A DNA stretch of 64,000 bases, from assembly GCF_900188185.1 (NCBI RefSeq), contig NZ_FZPA01000008.1, positions 1 to 64,000 of the forward strand, written 5' to 3'. Positions within the stretch are counted from its first letter, which is position 1, and each line of letters starts with the position of its first letter. Positions 34,019-42,739 of this stretch are shown piece after piece. The notes under the pieces are model-generated. The model worked only from the letters and a program-made list of their open reading frames with translations. It searched no databases and had not been told where the DNA came from. The position numbers were made by a program, and so were the translations under genes. This DNA comes from Sphingopyxis indica (GTDB lineage: Bacteria > Pseudomonadota > Alphaproteobacteria > Sphingomonadales > Sphingomonadaceae).

Positions 34019-37000
34019 CAGGCTGCCTCCCGCTCGATGATGCGCGCGACCGGATAGGTATCGAGCAGCTTGGCGAGAACGACGGGACCGGTGGTGTCGA
34101 CCGGGACGAAGAAGCGCAGTTTCCACGAGATGATCTCGCTGAACAGGCCATAGGCGCGCAGACGCTCCCGCATCGCTTCGGTAAAGCCGCTCAGTTCCAT
34201 GCGATAGCTGCCCATCACGCGCGCGCGACGCAATTGGAGCCCCTCGGCAAGATCGAGAGTGGTCGTCCCGTCCATCAACGCGGAAAAAGCGTGGTCAGGT
34301 GCGAGGGTCGTGGCCCCCGTGGTGGCGGCGTTTGCCGCCCATGCCGGGGAGACCCGTCGCCCGATGATGCGCTCGCCAGCGTCGGTCTGGAGCCGATAGA
34401 CGCGGGTGGATTCGTCGGGGAGGCGCTTCCAGATAGGCAACAGCAGGCCGGCGACGATGTGGATCGTGCTTTCGGAGAATTCGGGGACGTCGGCAATCTC
34501 GGCATGCCAGGCCTTGGCGAAAGCGTCGCGGCCGACTTCCTGCCAATGGCTTTCGGCCATCATGTGCAAGGGTGCATAGTGCCGTTCCATCGGCCGGATG
34601 AGGCAGACGCGCCGCTCGATTTCGCCATCGTCGAGCATGATCGCGGATGCCGGCACCTGAACGGCGGCGCGATGTGAGCGACCATTGACCAGCAGCCGCG
34701 CGCGCGGATCGCCAAGATGGTCGAGGGCGTCGGCCAGGGTCGTGGGGTGATTGCGCTCGCGGCATGAGATCGTGAGCAGGCGCGTCTCCGCCCCGGTCCC
34801 CGGATGCGTATGGATGACGTCGCTGTCGGTGACGACGAAGCTTTCCGCACGCAGGGTTTCGAGCCCGACATCGTATATGCCGGCGCGGATGGCGCCTTCG
34901 ATCTTGGCGTTGAGCAATTGTTCGAAGGCAGTGAACAACACGCCCTGCAGCTCGATGGTCAGCGCCAGCAGGCGATTGAGGAACGTCGTGATCGGCGGCA
35001 GTTCGTCCTTGATGCCATTGTCGTCGGTCAAGCGGAGGCCGGTCGCCGATTCAAAGCGGTCGAGCGAGCAGCCATCGACCTTGCCGCGAACGAGCAGCAG
35101 ATAGAGCTGGCGGAGCGCATCGCGCGCGTAATGCGATTCGAGATTGTCTTCGGGCCGGAAAAGGCCCTGACCCCCGGTCTGGCGCTGCCCGCGCGTGATG
35201 GCGCCGAGCGTGTCGAGCCGGCGGGCGATTGTGGAGAGAAAGCGCTTCTCGGCCTTGACGCCGGTGGCGACTGGCCGAAACAGCGGCGGCTGCGCCTGGT
35301 TTGTGCGGTTGGTGCGGCCGAGACCCTGGATGGCGGCATCGGCTTTCCAGCCCGGCTCAAGCAGATAATGAACGCGCAGGCGCTGGTTCCGGGCCGCAAG
35401 ATCGGCATGATAACTGCGTCCGGTGCCGCCAGCGTCCGAAAAGATCAGCACGCGCTTCTGGTCATCCATGAAGGCGGCCGCCTCGGCGAGATTGGCGGAT
35501 GCCGCGCGGTTCTCGACGACGAGGCGCTCGCCCTTGCGGACGACGCGGCGTGATCGGCCGGTGACTTCGGCGACCATCTCCGTGCCGAACCGCTGGACGA
35601 TCTGATCGAGCGCGCCGGGAACGGGCGCTAGCGCTGCGAGCCGCTCGATCAGCTCGTCGCGGCGGGCGACGGCTTCGCGGCTCTCGACGGGTTGTCCATC
35701 GTGATAGACGGGGCGAGACGAGAGATTGCCTTCGCTGTCGGTGAACGGCTCGTAGAGCTGCACCGGGAAGGAATGGGCAAGGTAATCCAGGACATATTCG
35801 CGGGGCGTGATATCCACGCGAATATCATTCCATTCTTCGGTCGGGACTTCGGCCAGACGACGCTCCATCAGGGCCTCGCCGGTCGAAACGATCTGGATGA
35901 CGGCGGCATGGCCAGTGGCGAGATCCTGCTCGATTGAGCGGATCAGCGTCGGTGTCTTCATGCTCGTCAGCAGATGGCCGAAGAAACGCTGTTTGGCGCT
36001 TTCGAAGGCCGAGCGGGCGGCGGCTTTCGCCTGCCGGTTGAGGGTGCCTGTCGCGCCGGTGATATTGGCGGCCTGCATGGCTGCGTCGAGATGATTGTGG
36101 ATGATGGCGAAGGCGCCGGCATAGGCGTCGTAGATGCGGGTCTGCTCAGCAGTAAGCTGGTGCTCGACCAGCTCATATTCGACACCGTCATAGGAGAGCG
36201 ACCGGGCCGTGTAGAGGCCGAGTGCGCGCAGGTCGCGGGCGAGCACTTCCATTGCCGCGACGCCGCCATTCTCGACTGCCTCGATGAACTCGGCGCGGTT
36301 GGCGAAGGGGAAATCCTCCCCTCCCCACAGGCCAAGCCGCTGGGCGTAAGCGAGATTGTGGACGGTGGTTGCCCCGGTTGCCGAGACGTAGACGACACGC
36401 GCATTAGGGAGCGCGTGCTGGAGCCTGAGTCCGGCACGGCCCTGCTGCGAGGGGGCGACGTCGCCGCGTTCACTTTTTCCGCCGCCGGCGTTTTGCATGG
36501 CGTGGCTCTCGTCGAAAATGATCACTCCATCGAAGTCGGAGCCCAACCATTCGACGATCTGCTTGACGCGGGAAAGCTTTTCTCCCCGGTCGTCGGACCG
36601 TAGCGTGGCATAGGTGGTAAAAAGGATGCCTTCGGCAAGCCGGATGGACGTGCCCTGCGGAAAGCGCGACAGCGGCGTGACCAGCAAGCGCTCCATGCCA
36701 AGCGCCGACCAGTCGCGCTGGGCGTCCTCGAGCAGCTTGTCGGACTTCGAGATCCAGACGGCCTTGCGGCGGCCCTGGAGCCAGTTGTCGAGGATGATCC
36801 CGGCCGACTGGCGGCCCTTGCCGGCACCGGTGCCGTCGCCGAGCATGAAGCCGCGGCGGAAGCGGACGCTGTGGGCCGCATCATCGGAAGCTGCGGAAAC
36901 CACATCGCAGGTCTCATCCACGGTCCAGGCGCCGGCGAGATATTCACCATGCGCTTCGCCGGCATAGATGACCGTTTCGAGTTGCGCATCGGAGAGAATG

Positions 37001-38346
37001 CCCTCGGAGACGAGCGCGGCCGGAAGCGTCGGTCGGTAGCTCGGCTTGGGCGGCGCGACCGATGCCATGGCTGCGGATTGCACGAGCTTGGTCGGATGGG
37101 GCTGCGCGCCGGGAAGGCGGATCGACTGGAGCGCATAGGGTTCGTAGATCGAGTCAGACAGGCGTGCGCCCTCGGGCGGCGTCCAGTCGACCGGCTCGTA
37201 GCTGAGCGGCAGGCCGTCGGGCGCGGCAATGCCGCGAGGCGGCTGCACCCTGGCCGTGCGGGCGAGATAGCCGCGCACCGTGCGGGGCATAGCGCCAGCC
37301 ACGACGGGCACGCTTGGCAGCGAGCAGCTCATGCGCGGGGGAAGCAGGTTATCCAGCCATTGCAGGAGCGTCGTGACATCGGGCGCGACCCCGGCGGATT
37401 CGGGAAAGCGCGCTTTGTCTTCGGCGGGACGCTTGTCGATGACGGTCAGACGCGTCTCGATGGTCGTGCCATGCTTGGCATAGACAGAGCCCGCGATCGC
37501 GGCGGTGAACACGATGCGGCCGCGCTCCTGCAACCGGATGAAACTGTCTCGCCAGGCCGGAGCCTCCGGCGAGAAATTGGCGCCGGTGATCGCGACGAGG
37601 CGGCCGCCCGGAGCAAGTCGTGCGAGAGCGGAGGCGATGTGCCGATAGGCGGCGTCGCCCATCCGCCCGGAAACATTGGCCATCACCGAGAAGGGCGGAT
37701 TCATGATGACGACGCTTGGGACGGTGGCCGGATCCAGATGGTCGTCGATCTGGGCCGCGTCGAAGCGCGTGAGCGGTATGGCCGGAAAGAGAGCGGAAAG
37801 CAGGTCGGCGCGTGTCTCGGCCAGTTCGTTGAGATCGAGCGTCGCGCCCGCAATCTCGGCGAGGATCGCCAGAAGGCCGGTGCCGGCCGAGGGCTCCAGC
37901 ACGCGGTCGGCCGGCGTCAGCGCGGCCGCGGTCAGCGCCGCGAGGCCCAGCGGCAGGGGCGTAGAAAACTGCTGAAAGGCCTGCGCCTGCTCGGACCGGC
38001 GCGTATGAGTCGGCAAAAGGCCGGTGATTTTGGCCAGAGCGGAAAGCCGCAGAGCCGGCGAAGCGGATTTACGGAAGAGCGCCTTTCCGTATTTGCGCAG
38101 GAACAGGACGGTGGCGGCTTCGCAGGCGTCGTAAGCAGTCTTCCAGTCCCAGGCACCGCTCGCGTCAGACGCGCCGAAGGCGGTCTCCATGGCGGCGCGC
38201 AGCGTCGCGGCGTCGACCGGCCGACCCTGTTCGAGATGGGGCAGAACCTGCTCGGCGGCGGCAAGAACGGCGCGAGCCGGCGGGGTCTCCGGCGCGAGCG
38301 GGAGCGAGGCGGCCTGAGCGGCCGCCTGTGCGGAAGCGTTGTTCAT
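34018..38346 (-). CDS. Methylase-strawberry notch helicase fusion protein
   Basis: 1442 residues. An N-terminal adenine-methylase-like domain has FSTP (127-130), EPSAGTGLLA (151-160) and NPPF (216-219). A superfamily II helicase follows with Walker A LGDGTGAGKGRQSAG (about 502-515), DESH box at 612-615 (FDESHAMQNAGGGKSERG) and the C-terminal helicase part (AIQGLGRTNRTNQAQPPLFR). Architecture recalls phage P1 DarB-type methylase-helicases that protect DNA from restriction; that role is inference. It has a long leader (38347-38450) and is coupled to the Toprim gene. Confidence 0.9.
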   Translation of the reverse strand: MNNASAQAAAQAASLPLAPETPPARAVLAAAEQVLPHLEQGRPVDAATLRAAMETAFGASDASGAWDWKTAYDACEAATVLFLRKYGKALFRKSASPALRLSALAKITGLLPTHTRRSEQAQAFQQFSTPLPLGLAALTAAALTPADRVLEPSAGTGLLAILAEIAGATLDLNELAETRADLLSALFPAIPLTRFDAAQIDDHLDPATVPSVVIMNPPFSVMANVSGRMGDAAYRHIASALARLAPGGRLVAITGANFSPEAPAWRDSFIRLQERGRIVFTAAIAGSVYAKHGTTIETRLTVIDKRPAEDKARFPESAGVAPDVTTLLQWLDNLLPPRMSCSLPSVPVVAGAMPRTVRGYLARTARVQPPRGIAAPDGLPLSYEPVDWTPPEGARLSDSIYEPYALQSIRLPGAQPHPTKLVQSAAMASVAPPKPSYRPTLPAALVSEGILSDAQLETVIYAGEAHGEYLAGAWTVDETCDVVSAASDDAAHSVRFRRGFMLGDGTGAGKGRQSAGIILDNWLQGRRKAVWISKSDKLLEDAQRDWSALGMERLLVTPLSRFPQGTSIRLAEGILFTTYATLRSDDRGEKLSRVKQIVEWLGSDFDGVIIFDESHAMQNAGGGKSERGDVAPSQQGRAGLRLQHALPNARVVYVSATGATTVHNLAYAQRLGLWGGEDFPFANRAEFIEAVENGGVAAMEVLARDLRALGLYTARSLSYDGVEYELVEHQLTAEQTRIYDAYAGAFAIIHNHLDAAMQAANITGATGTLNRQAKAAARSAFESAKQRFFGHLLTSMKTPTLIRSIEQDLATGHAAVIQIVSTGEALMERRLAEVPTEEWNDIRVDITPREYVLDYLAHSFPVQLYEPFTDSEGNLSSRPVYHDGQPVESREAVARRDELIERLAALAPVPGALDQIVQRFGTEMVAEVTGRSRRVVRKGERLVVENRAASANLAEAAAFMDDQKRVLIFSDAGGTGRSYHADLAARNQRLRVHYLLEPGWKADAAIQGLGRTNRTNQAQPPLFRPVATGVKAEKRFLSTIARRLDTLGAITRGQRQTGGQGLFRPEDNLESHYARDALRQLYLLLVRGKVDGCSLDRFESATGLRLTDDNGIKDELPPITTFLNRLLALTIELQGVLFTAFEQLLNAKIEGAIRAGIYDVGLETLRAESFVVTDSDVIHTHPGTGAETRLLTISCRERNHPTTLADALDHLGDPRARLLVNGRSHRAAVQVPASAIMLDDGEIERRVCLIRPMERHYAPLHMMAESHWQEVGRDAFAKAWHAEIADVPEFSESTIHIVAGLLLPIWKRLPDESTRVYRLQTDAGERIIGRRVSPAWAANAATTGATTLAPDHAFSALMDGTTTLDLAEGLQLRRARVMGSYRMELSGFTEAMRERLRAYGLFSEIISWKLRFFVPVDTTGPVVLAKLLDTYPVARIIEREAA

Positions 38347-38450
38347 GATGGGAACCTCGGGAGAGCGGAGAAGGACGAGCTGACCGGCGCTCTCTCTCGA
38401 CCGGACCGGCTCAAATCCGTCCCGGCTGTCCTCTTCCTCTCGGGCGGCGG
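38347..38450 (-). promoter_or_regulatory. Divergent copy of the nested-stem leader, before the helicase gene
   Basis: On the minus strand AGAGGAAGAG is followed by a GGAC...GTCC / GAGC...GCTC stem enclosing an inner CCGG-type hairpin with GAGAGAGAG. The order of parts matches the clearer copies before parB and ardC, but base identity is low and the ribosome site lies further away. Confidence 0.4.
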
Positions 38451-38672
38451 CCGTCAGGCCCCGCCATCCCGCGATCCCCGCGGTGCGACGGGCATTGAAG
38501 TCGTGGCAGGAGAGTGGCGCGCAGAGGAAGTCGCTCGTCCAAGATAAGCAAAGCCGCCCAACGACTTATGTTGATGGACGGCTTATACGGTTTGTCCGGA
38601 TGCGCCGAAGCTGTTGCCGATTTCGCCTTTTCAAGCTATCTTACTTACGTCTTACATTTAAGGAGGTTCGCC

Positions 38673-38948
38673 GTGGCCACCGCACAGGATCGGCTGACGA
38701 CTGTCATATCAACCAAGGGCCAGGTCATTCTGCCCAAGGCGATCCGCGACTTGCGGCATTGGCCCGCTGGCACGCGCCTGACGGTGGAGAGCACGTCGGA
38801 GGGTGTGCTGCTGAAACCGGAGCCTGCCTTTGCGCCCGCGACCGTCGAAGCGGTGTTCGGTTCGCTCGCCTTTGAAGGTCGGGCGAAGTCGATTGATGAG
38901 ATGGACGCTGCGGTCGCGGCGGAGGCGGCGCGGCGTGCGCGCGATTGA
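38673..38948 (+). CDS. vapB: AbrB/VapB-type antitoxin
   Basis: 91 residues from a GTG with an excellent ribosome site (AAGGAGG, seven bases upstream). The AbrB swapped-hairpin domain is VISTKGQVILPKAIRDLRHW, PAGTRLTVESTSEGVLLKP, and the acidic C-terminal helix (SIDEMDAAVAAEAARRARD) would wrap the toxin. It is followed by a PIN-domain toxin with a 14-base overlap. The frame is open upstream to 38514 but those residues show no domain. Confidence 0.9.
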   Translation: MATAQDRLTTVISTKGQVILPKAIRDLRHWPAGTRLTVESTSEGVLLKPEPAFAPATVEAVFGSLAFEGRAKSIDEMDAAVAAEAARRARD

Positions 38949-39324
38949 CACCAATGTCGTCGTTCGTTTTCTGACCGCCGACGACAAGCGCCAGGCCAAG
39001 GCCGCACGCGCCGCGATTGAAGCCGGTGATATCTTCATCGCAACGACGGTGCTGCTCGAAAGCGAGTGGGTGCTGCGCAGCGGCTATGGTATTGCGCCGT
39101 CTCGGATTGCTGATGGCTTGCGTGGGCTGGCCGGCTTGCCGGGCATTACCATTGAGGAGCCGGCGATCCTGGCGCAGGCGCTCGACTGGATGAGCGAGGG
39201 CATGGATTTCGCCGACGCGCTCCATCTCGCCAAAGCCGGTCATTGCAACGTCTTTCTAAGTTTCGATCGCAAGCTGGCCAAACGTGCCAAGGGACGAGCG
39301 CCGATCCCCGTCGAGACGCCATGA
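38935..39324 (+). CDS. vapC: VapC-type PIN-domain toxin
   Basis: 129 residues from GTG at 38935. PIN acidic residues: D in AIDTNVVVRFL, E in TVLLESEWVLRSGYG, D in MSEGMDFADALHLAKAG, and a final DRKLAKR. VapC toxins are RNases, often cutting tRNA. The start lies inside the antitoxin gene (14-base overlap), which ties toxin synthesis to antitoxin translation. The pair probably stabilises the element. Confidence 0.9.
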   Translation: MRAIDTNVVVRFLTADDKRQAKAARAAIEAGDIFIATTVLLESEWVLRSGYGIAPSRIADGLRGLAGLPGITIEEPAILAQALDWMSEGMDFADALHLAKAGHCNVFLSFDRKLAKRAKGRAPIPVETP

Positions 39325-39648
39325 TCATTCAGCGGCGTGCGATGAGGGTCGTGCCGCCTCGCGCCACCATGCGATCCGCTCCTCCCGGCTGGCATTGGCG
39401 AGCCTGCGAAGCAGATCGCCATGGCAGGGCAGCGGCGCGCAGAAACAGACGAGGTCGCGACCGCGCAGCTCGTCGAGCGCGCGCAGCAGATGAGTCTGGC
39501 TCGCGAGCCAGCGCTCGTATTTCGCGATGACGGTCGCGCGATCACCATCCCGACCAATGCGGAACGGATTGCCCCATTTGCTGCCCCGGCCGATATAGAC
39601 GGCCCCGGTCGGAACGCCCGACCGATGCTTGTTCAACACTCTGCACAT
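39325..39648 (-). CDS. DUF4326 protein
   Basis: 107 residues with the DUF4326 signature: YIGRGSKWGNPFRIGRDGDR, VIAKYERWLASQTHLLRALD, ELRGRDLVCFCAPLPCHGDL. The CFCAPLPCHGD motif resembles a small metal-binding centre. These proteins are frequent in phages and ICEs; no function is established to my knowledge. It ends exactly where vapC ends on the other strand. Confidence 0.88.
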   Translation of the reverse strand: MCRVLNKHRSGVPTGAVYIGRGSKWGNPFRIGRDGDRATVIAKYERWLASQTHLLRALDELRGRDLVCFCAPLPCHGDLLRRLANASREERIAWWREAARPSSHAAE

Positions 39649-39963
39649 TGCCTCGCCTCCAGTTCGCGTTGCGGCGAACGACGGGCGGAGGGCGGTCAGG
39701 CGGCGGGGGTCACGCCAGCGCCCTGGCGCGCGGGAACGGCTTGTCCGTTGACCTGCGTCGCGCCGCCTCCAGCCAGGAAAGCCGCAAGCGCACGGAGGTG
39801 TCAGGTGCAGAAGATCGGTCGAACCGTTCGGTCGATAGACGGTCGTTGTTTCGGGGCCAGGCCGAAGGGGCTATGATCGCTTATTCATAAGATGGCGCAC
39901 CGCGGTTCCGCTGACATCGGGAATGATGAGAGTGCGCCGCCATTGGGTTTCGAGGAGAGCGTG
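39649..39963. other. Intergenic region with one TetR-like operator half-match
   Basis: No gene is seen. GTCGAACCGTTCGGT (39816-39830) matches the ACCGAACCGTTCGGT operator except at the first arm, 134 bases before the plus-strand gene at 39964. A regulator from the 2-5 kb cluster could act here. Confidence 0.4.
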
Positions 39964-40323
39964 GTGAGAGGAAACACGATCGGGATTGTGGCGGCCGCCT
40001 GCCTCGTTATCGGCTTTGTGGCCGGATTCATTCTGCGGCCCGCTATCGCGCCCGCCTCGGCGTCGCCTGCCGCGGCGGCCGGGATCGCACAGCCGACCGA
40101 GGAGGAAGCGACGGAGGCCGTGCGCCGACATCGTCTGTTCACGGGGACGGTGCTCTCTCATGCGACGTTGAAGCTCGGCGACTGCTCGCCCGGTGGAATC
40201 GGCCCGGGCGTGATGTGCATGACCCAGGTCGTGCTCGACCCGACCAAGCCGAACGCGACGCCGCAGAACCGGGCGATCGGTTTTGCCCGCGTGAACGGCC
40301 AATGGGAAGTGGCCGTCTGGTAA
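39964..40323 (+). CDS. Membrane-anchored hypothetical protein
   Basis: 119 residues from GTG at 39964 with GAGGAG six bases upstream. One N-terminal helix (NTIGIVAAACLVIGFVAGFI) anchors a periplasmic domain with two cysteines (LGDCSPGGIGPGVMCMTQVV) that could form a disulphide, ending AIGFARVNGQWEVAVW. No family recognised. The plus-strand orientation sets it apart from the DUF block that follows. Confidence 0.65.
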   Translation: MRGNTIGIVAAACLVIGFVAGFILRPAIAPASASPAAAAGIAQPTEEEATEAVRRHRLFTGTVLSHATLKLGDCSPGGIGPGVMCMTQVVLDPTKPNATPQNRAIGFARVNGQWEVAVW

Positions 40324-40329
40324 CGACTG

Positions 40330-40974
40330 CTATCCGAACCGGCGTCCGTTCTCCGTGAAGGTGTAGCCGTTGGCGAGGATCGCCTCGTCGACGGAGGTGT
40401 CGGAGGACTGATACTCATATTCGGCTTCGAGCTGGCGATAGAGCCAGCGCGCCAGATCGCGCAGCGTCTCGATCACTGCATCTTCTGCATCGGCCGTCAT
40501 GTCCTGCCAGGTCGGGCTGTCGCGCTCGACTCCGATCGCCATGCAATATTCATGGTAGTAGCGATCCCGGTGAACGATGCTGGCATGAAGCTGGTAGAAG
40601 TTGCGCCGCTGGACCGCCTGCAGAGCATCGGCAATCCGGTGCAGCTCGCCATCTTTCGGCGCATAGCCCCGAATCTCGCGGGGAGCGGCCTTGGCATAGC
40701 GATAGCGCCCTTCAAAGCAGGCCCCGTCGCCCTGACTCCAGAACCCGGAGAAGAAAATGCACGGCTTCTGCCTTGCGCCACCGCCGTAGAGGCGGACCGG
40801 GTAAGTTCGCAGCTCTATTCCAAATATGGCGCAGATGCGTTCGAAATCGTCGAAGACGAACTCGAACCAGTCATGCTCGAAGCCGGTCTGCCGATACCAT
40901 GCGCGGGCTTCGTCTTTGGCGGCGTCCGCGAGCTCATCGAGCTGATAGACGGTGGTTTCGATGATCTCAGGCAT
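40330..40974 (-). CDS. Conserved mobile-element protein ('antitoxin of stability system' in some annotations)
   Basis: 214 residues: ETTVYQLDELADAAKDEARA, WYRQTGFEHDWFEFVFDDFE, RICAIFGIELRTYPVRLYGG, CIFFSGFWSQGDGACFEGRY. I recall the family from phages and ICEs, sometimes labelled as an antitoxin without evidence. The fold is likely alpha/beta. It overlaps the next upstream gene by eight bases and is the last of a run of small orphan-family genes starting near 42633. Confidence 0.75.
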   Translation of the reverse strand: MPEIIETTVYQLDELADAAKDEARAWYRQTGFEHDWFEFVFDDFERICAIFGIELRTYPVRLYGGGARQKPCIFFSGFWSQGDGACFEGRYRYAKAAPREIRGYAPKDGELHRIADALQAVQRRNFYQLHASIVHRDRYYHEYCMAIGVERDSPTWQDMTADAEDAVIETLRDLARWLYRQLEAEYEYQSSDTSVDEAILANGYTFTENGRRFG

Positions 40975-41383
40975 CGGGATCGCCTCCATCGAGCACCTCG
41001 TCGAGCCAGCCTCCGGTGTAGGTCCACGCCACGGTCTTGCCGGTGGCGAGATCGAGAACATGGGCGCCACCGCCGAACGCGCCGACGCGGGGGCGCGAGC
41101 AAGTATTGGCGTATTGGAACCCCCACCGTCCGGTGAGGCCGAACGCGCTGGCACAGCGCTTGACGAACTGGATGACATGCTCCGGGTCGCCGGTGACATC
41201 GTCGCGGATCCAGAGGCTGGTGCCGCCATGTTCGGGAACGATGGAAAGATCGAACCCTTCGGATGGCGGATCTTCCGATGCGTTTTCGTCGGACAGGCGG
41301 TTGTAGAGATCGAGTGCGCGGGCCGCGTTGTCGAGCGTTCCGACATCGAGCACGCAGGAGAAATGGGTGAAATAGTCGGCCAT
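40967..41383 (-). CDS. Conserved hypothetical protein of the DUF block
   Basis: 138 residues (MADYFTHFSCVLDVGTLDNA, EGFDLSIVPEHGGTSLWIRD, GDPEHVIQFVKRCASAFGLT, WGFQYANTCSRPRVGAFGGG). The alternating pattern suggests a compact alpha/beta protein; I recognise it only as common in these ICEs. Preceded by a GC hairpin (41405-41426) and CAGGAG before the ATG. Confidence 0.75.
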   Translation of the reverse strand: MADYFTHFSCVLDVGTLDNAARALDLYNRLSDENASEDPPSEGFDLSIVPEHGGTSLWIRDDVTGDPEHVIQFVKRCASAFGLTGRWGFQYANTCSRPRVGAFGGGAHVLDLATGKTVAWTYTGGWLDEVLDGGDPDA

Positions 41384-41404
41384 GAGGGACTCCTGAAACG
41401 AAAA

Positions 41405-41426
41405 CGCCCGGCGCGCTGGCCGGGCG
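41405..41426 (-). promoter_or_regulatory. Hairpin between DUF5983-type gene and the next gene
   Basis: CGCCCGGC - 6 bases - GCCGGGCG, followed on the minus strand by TTTTCGTTTCAGGAG and the start codon at 41383. It can serve as a weak terminator/attenuator. An almost identical arrangement is at 42657-42678. Confidence 0.6.
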
Positions 41427-41462
41427 GGATTGATGGTGAGATCGGTGGAAAGGGCTGCGGCG

Positions 41463-41741
41463 CTAATCGTCGAAGACCGGCAAAGCGTCGTTTTCCGGCG
41501 CGTCGCGATCGAAGAGGATGTATTCGGCGCCAAGCTGCCGCGCGTGGCCCATGATCGATGCGAGATCAGCGGGCTGATCGGTTGGGGGCGTCTCCTCGAC
41601 CCAGAGAAACCAGCCATAGGGCGTGGCGGCGATCATCGCCTCGCCGCTTGACGCGAGCGTTTCCAGCCAGGTCCGAGTGCCGGGCGAGACATGCGCCGTC
41701 GAGCAATCGAAAAACAGCCGCAGCGGATATTCAGGTTTCAT
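41463..41741 (-). CDS. DUF5983-type protein
   Basis: 92 residues: LRLFFDCSTAHVSPGTRTWL, EAMIAATPYGWFLWVEETPP, LASIMGHARQLGAEYILFDR, ending DALPVFDD. The DCSTAH and PYGWFLWV blocks mark the family I know as DUF5983, limited to mobile elements. Its start overlaps the stop of the next upstream gene by four bases. Confidence 0.78.
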   Translation of the reverse strand: MKPEYPLRLFFDCSTAHVSPGTRTWLETLASSGEAMIAATPYGWFLWVEETPPTDQPADLASIMGHARQLGAEYILFDRDAPENDALPVFDD

Positions 41742-42145
41742 CGCACGTCCTCCAACACGTTTTGGTCCAGCTCGCTTGTCTTGCCTTCGGCCGCAAACGG
41801 ATCGACGATTTTGTGGATCGGCTGGGCGCGCCCCATCCAGGGCTGCGGACGAATCTGGCGCACCCAGTCGGCGAAGCTCGGAATGAAGCCGAGATCCTCG
41901 AGCACATGCTGCTCGCCGATCAGGCGGACAGGGACGATGCGTCCGGTGGAGATCGCGAGCGCCTTTCCAAAGGTGCGTTCCAGCTCGAATATGCCTTGGG
42001 CGTGATGGCGCAGCGCGCGGTGCCGGAAGTCCGCTGTGATCAGCTTGGATGGTTCGTCGAACCATTGGTGGAGCGGCAGATAGTCGTCCGCCGTTCCACC
42101 CCATTTGCGCACCGAAGAAAGCGCGTGATGATAGCAATGGCCCAT
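41738..42145 (-). CDS. DUF6915-type protein
   Basis: 135 residues: MGHCYHHALSSVRKWGGTAD, YLPLHQWFDEPSKLITADFR, HRALRHHAQGIFELERTFG, PVRLIGEQHVLEDLGFIPSF, ADWVRQIRPQPWMGRAQPI. Several conserved histidines (HCYHH, RHRALRHHAQG, GEQHVLED) suggest a metal site. The DUF number is from memory. Coupled to the DUF5983-type gene by a four-base overlap. Confidence 0.75.
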   Translation of the reverse strand: MGHCYHHALSSVRKWGGTADDYLPLHQWFDEPSKLITADFRHRALRHHAQGIFELERTFGKALAISTGRIVPVRLIGEQHVLEDLGFIPSFADWVRQIRPQPWMGRAQPIHKIVDPFAAEGKTSELDQNVLEDVR

Positions 42146-42156
42146 TGTCGCCTCCC

Positions 42157-42633
42157 TCAGAAATCGTGGCTGTAGGATTCGGTGGCGGTGTAGCGCTCGT
42201 TGTAGTCGAGCGAGATCGACCGCTCGGCGACGTCGAAAACGAACTCGCCATAGGCGCCGTCATTGTTCTCCCAGCCGCCATGGGTCTGGCTGAGGAAATC
42301 ATAGGCCATGGTCTCGATCGCCTCGTCGGTGCTGCACAGTTCGCGCTTGACGTCGGGGCTGCCCCAGAGTGCGGACTGAATCTCGATTTTGGCGTCGGGC
42401 AGGTCGGCTGGCTGGTCGCCTTTGAAAGCGTCGATCTCTTCGACCTGGCCGCTATCGCCATAGCCATCGAATTTGACGACAACCTGGCTGATACCGGCCT
42501 CGGCAAGCAGGTCGAACAGCACTGTCTTGTTGCCCACGAGCAGGCGGCGGGCGGCTTCGTCAAACGCCTTCTGTTTTGCCTCAAAGGCGGCATAATCGAT
42601 CGTTGGCGTCGGCTTGGGGGTGTCGGTGTCCAT
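42157..42633 (-). CDS. DUF6878-type protein
   Basis: 158 residues: YAAFEAKQKAFDEAARRLLV, GNKTVLFDLLAEAGISQVVV, KFDGYGDSGQVEEIDAF, ETMAYDFLSQTHGGWENNDG, AYGEFVFDVAERSISLDYNE. An acidic, soluble protein common in ICEs; the name is recalled. It starts a run of four to five minus-strand small genes. A hairpin (42657-42678) and CAGGAG precede the ATG. Confidence 0.75.
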   Translation of the reverse strand: MDTDTPKPTPTIDYAAFEAKQKAFDEAARRLLVGNKTVLFDLLAEAGISQVVVKFDGYGDSGQVEEIDAFKGDQPADLPDAKIEIQSALWGSPDVKRELCSTDEAIETMAYDFLSQTHGGWENNDGAYGEFVFDVAERSISLDYNERYTATESYSHDF

Positions 42634-42656
42634 CGGAATTGCTCCTGAAATGAAAG

Positions 42657-42678
42657 CGCCCGGCGCGAGGACCGGGCG
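42657..42678 (-). promoter_or_regulatory. Hairpin between parB and the DUF6878-type gene
   Basis: CGCCCGG - 8 bases - CCGGGCG followed on the minus strand by CTTTCATTTCAGGAG and the start at 42633. Same design as 41405-41426; may attenuate read-through from parB. Confidence 0.6.
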
Positions 42679-42739
42679 TGAGTGGATGGAAAGCGGGGAG
42701 ACGCGCGGGACGGGGCGAGCCGTCCCGCGCGTCCTTGCG

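Noticed and set aside
36871..38547. 558-codon open frame on the plus strand
   Set aside because: It runs opposite the helicase/methylase gene, has Gly/Arg-rich shadow composition and no domain; it results from high GC content.
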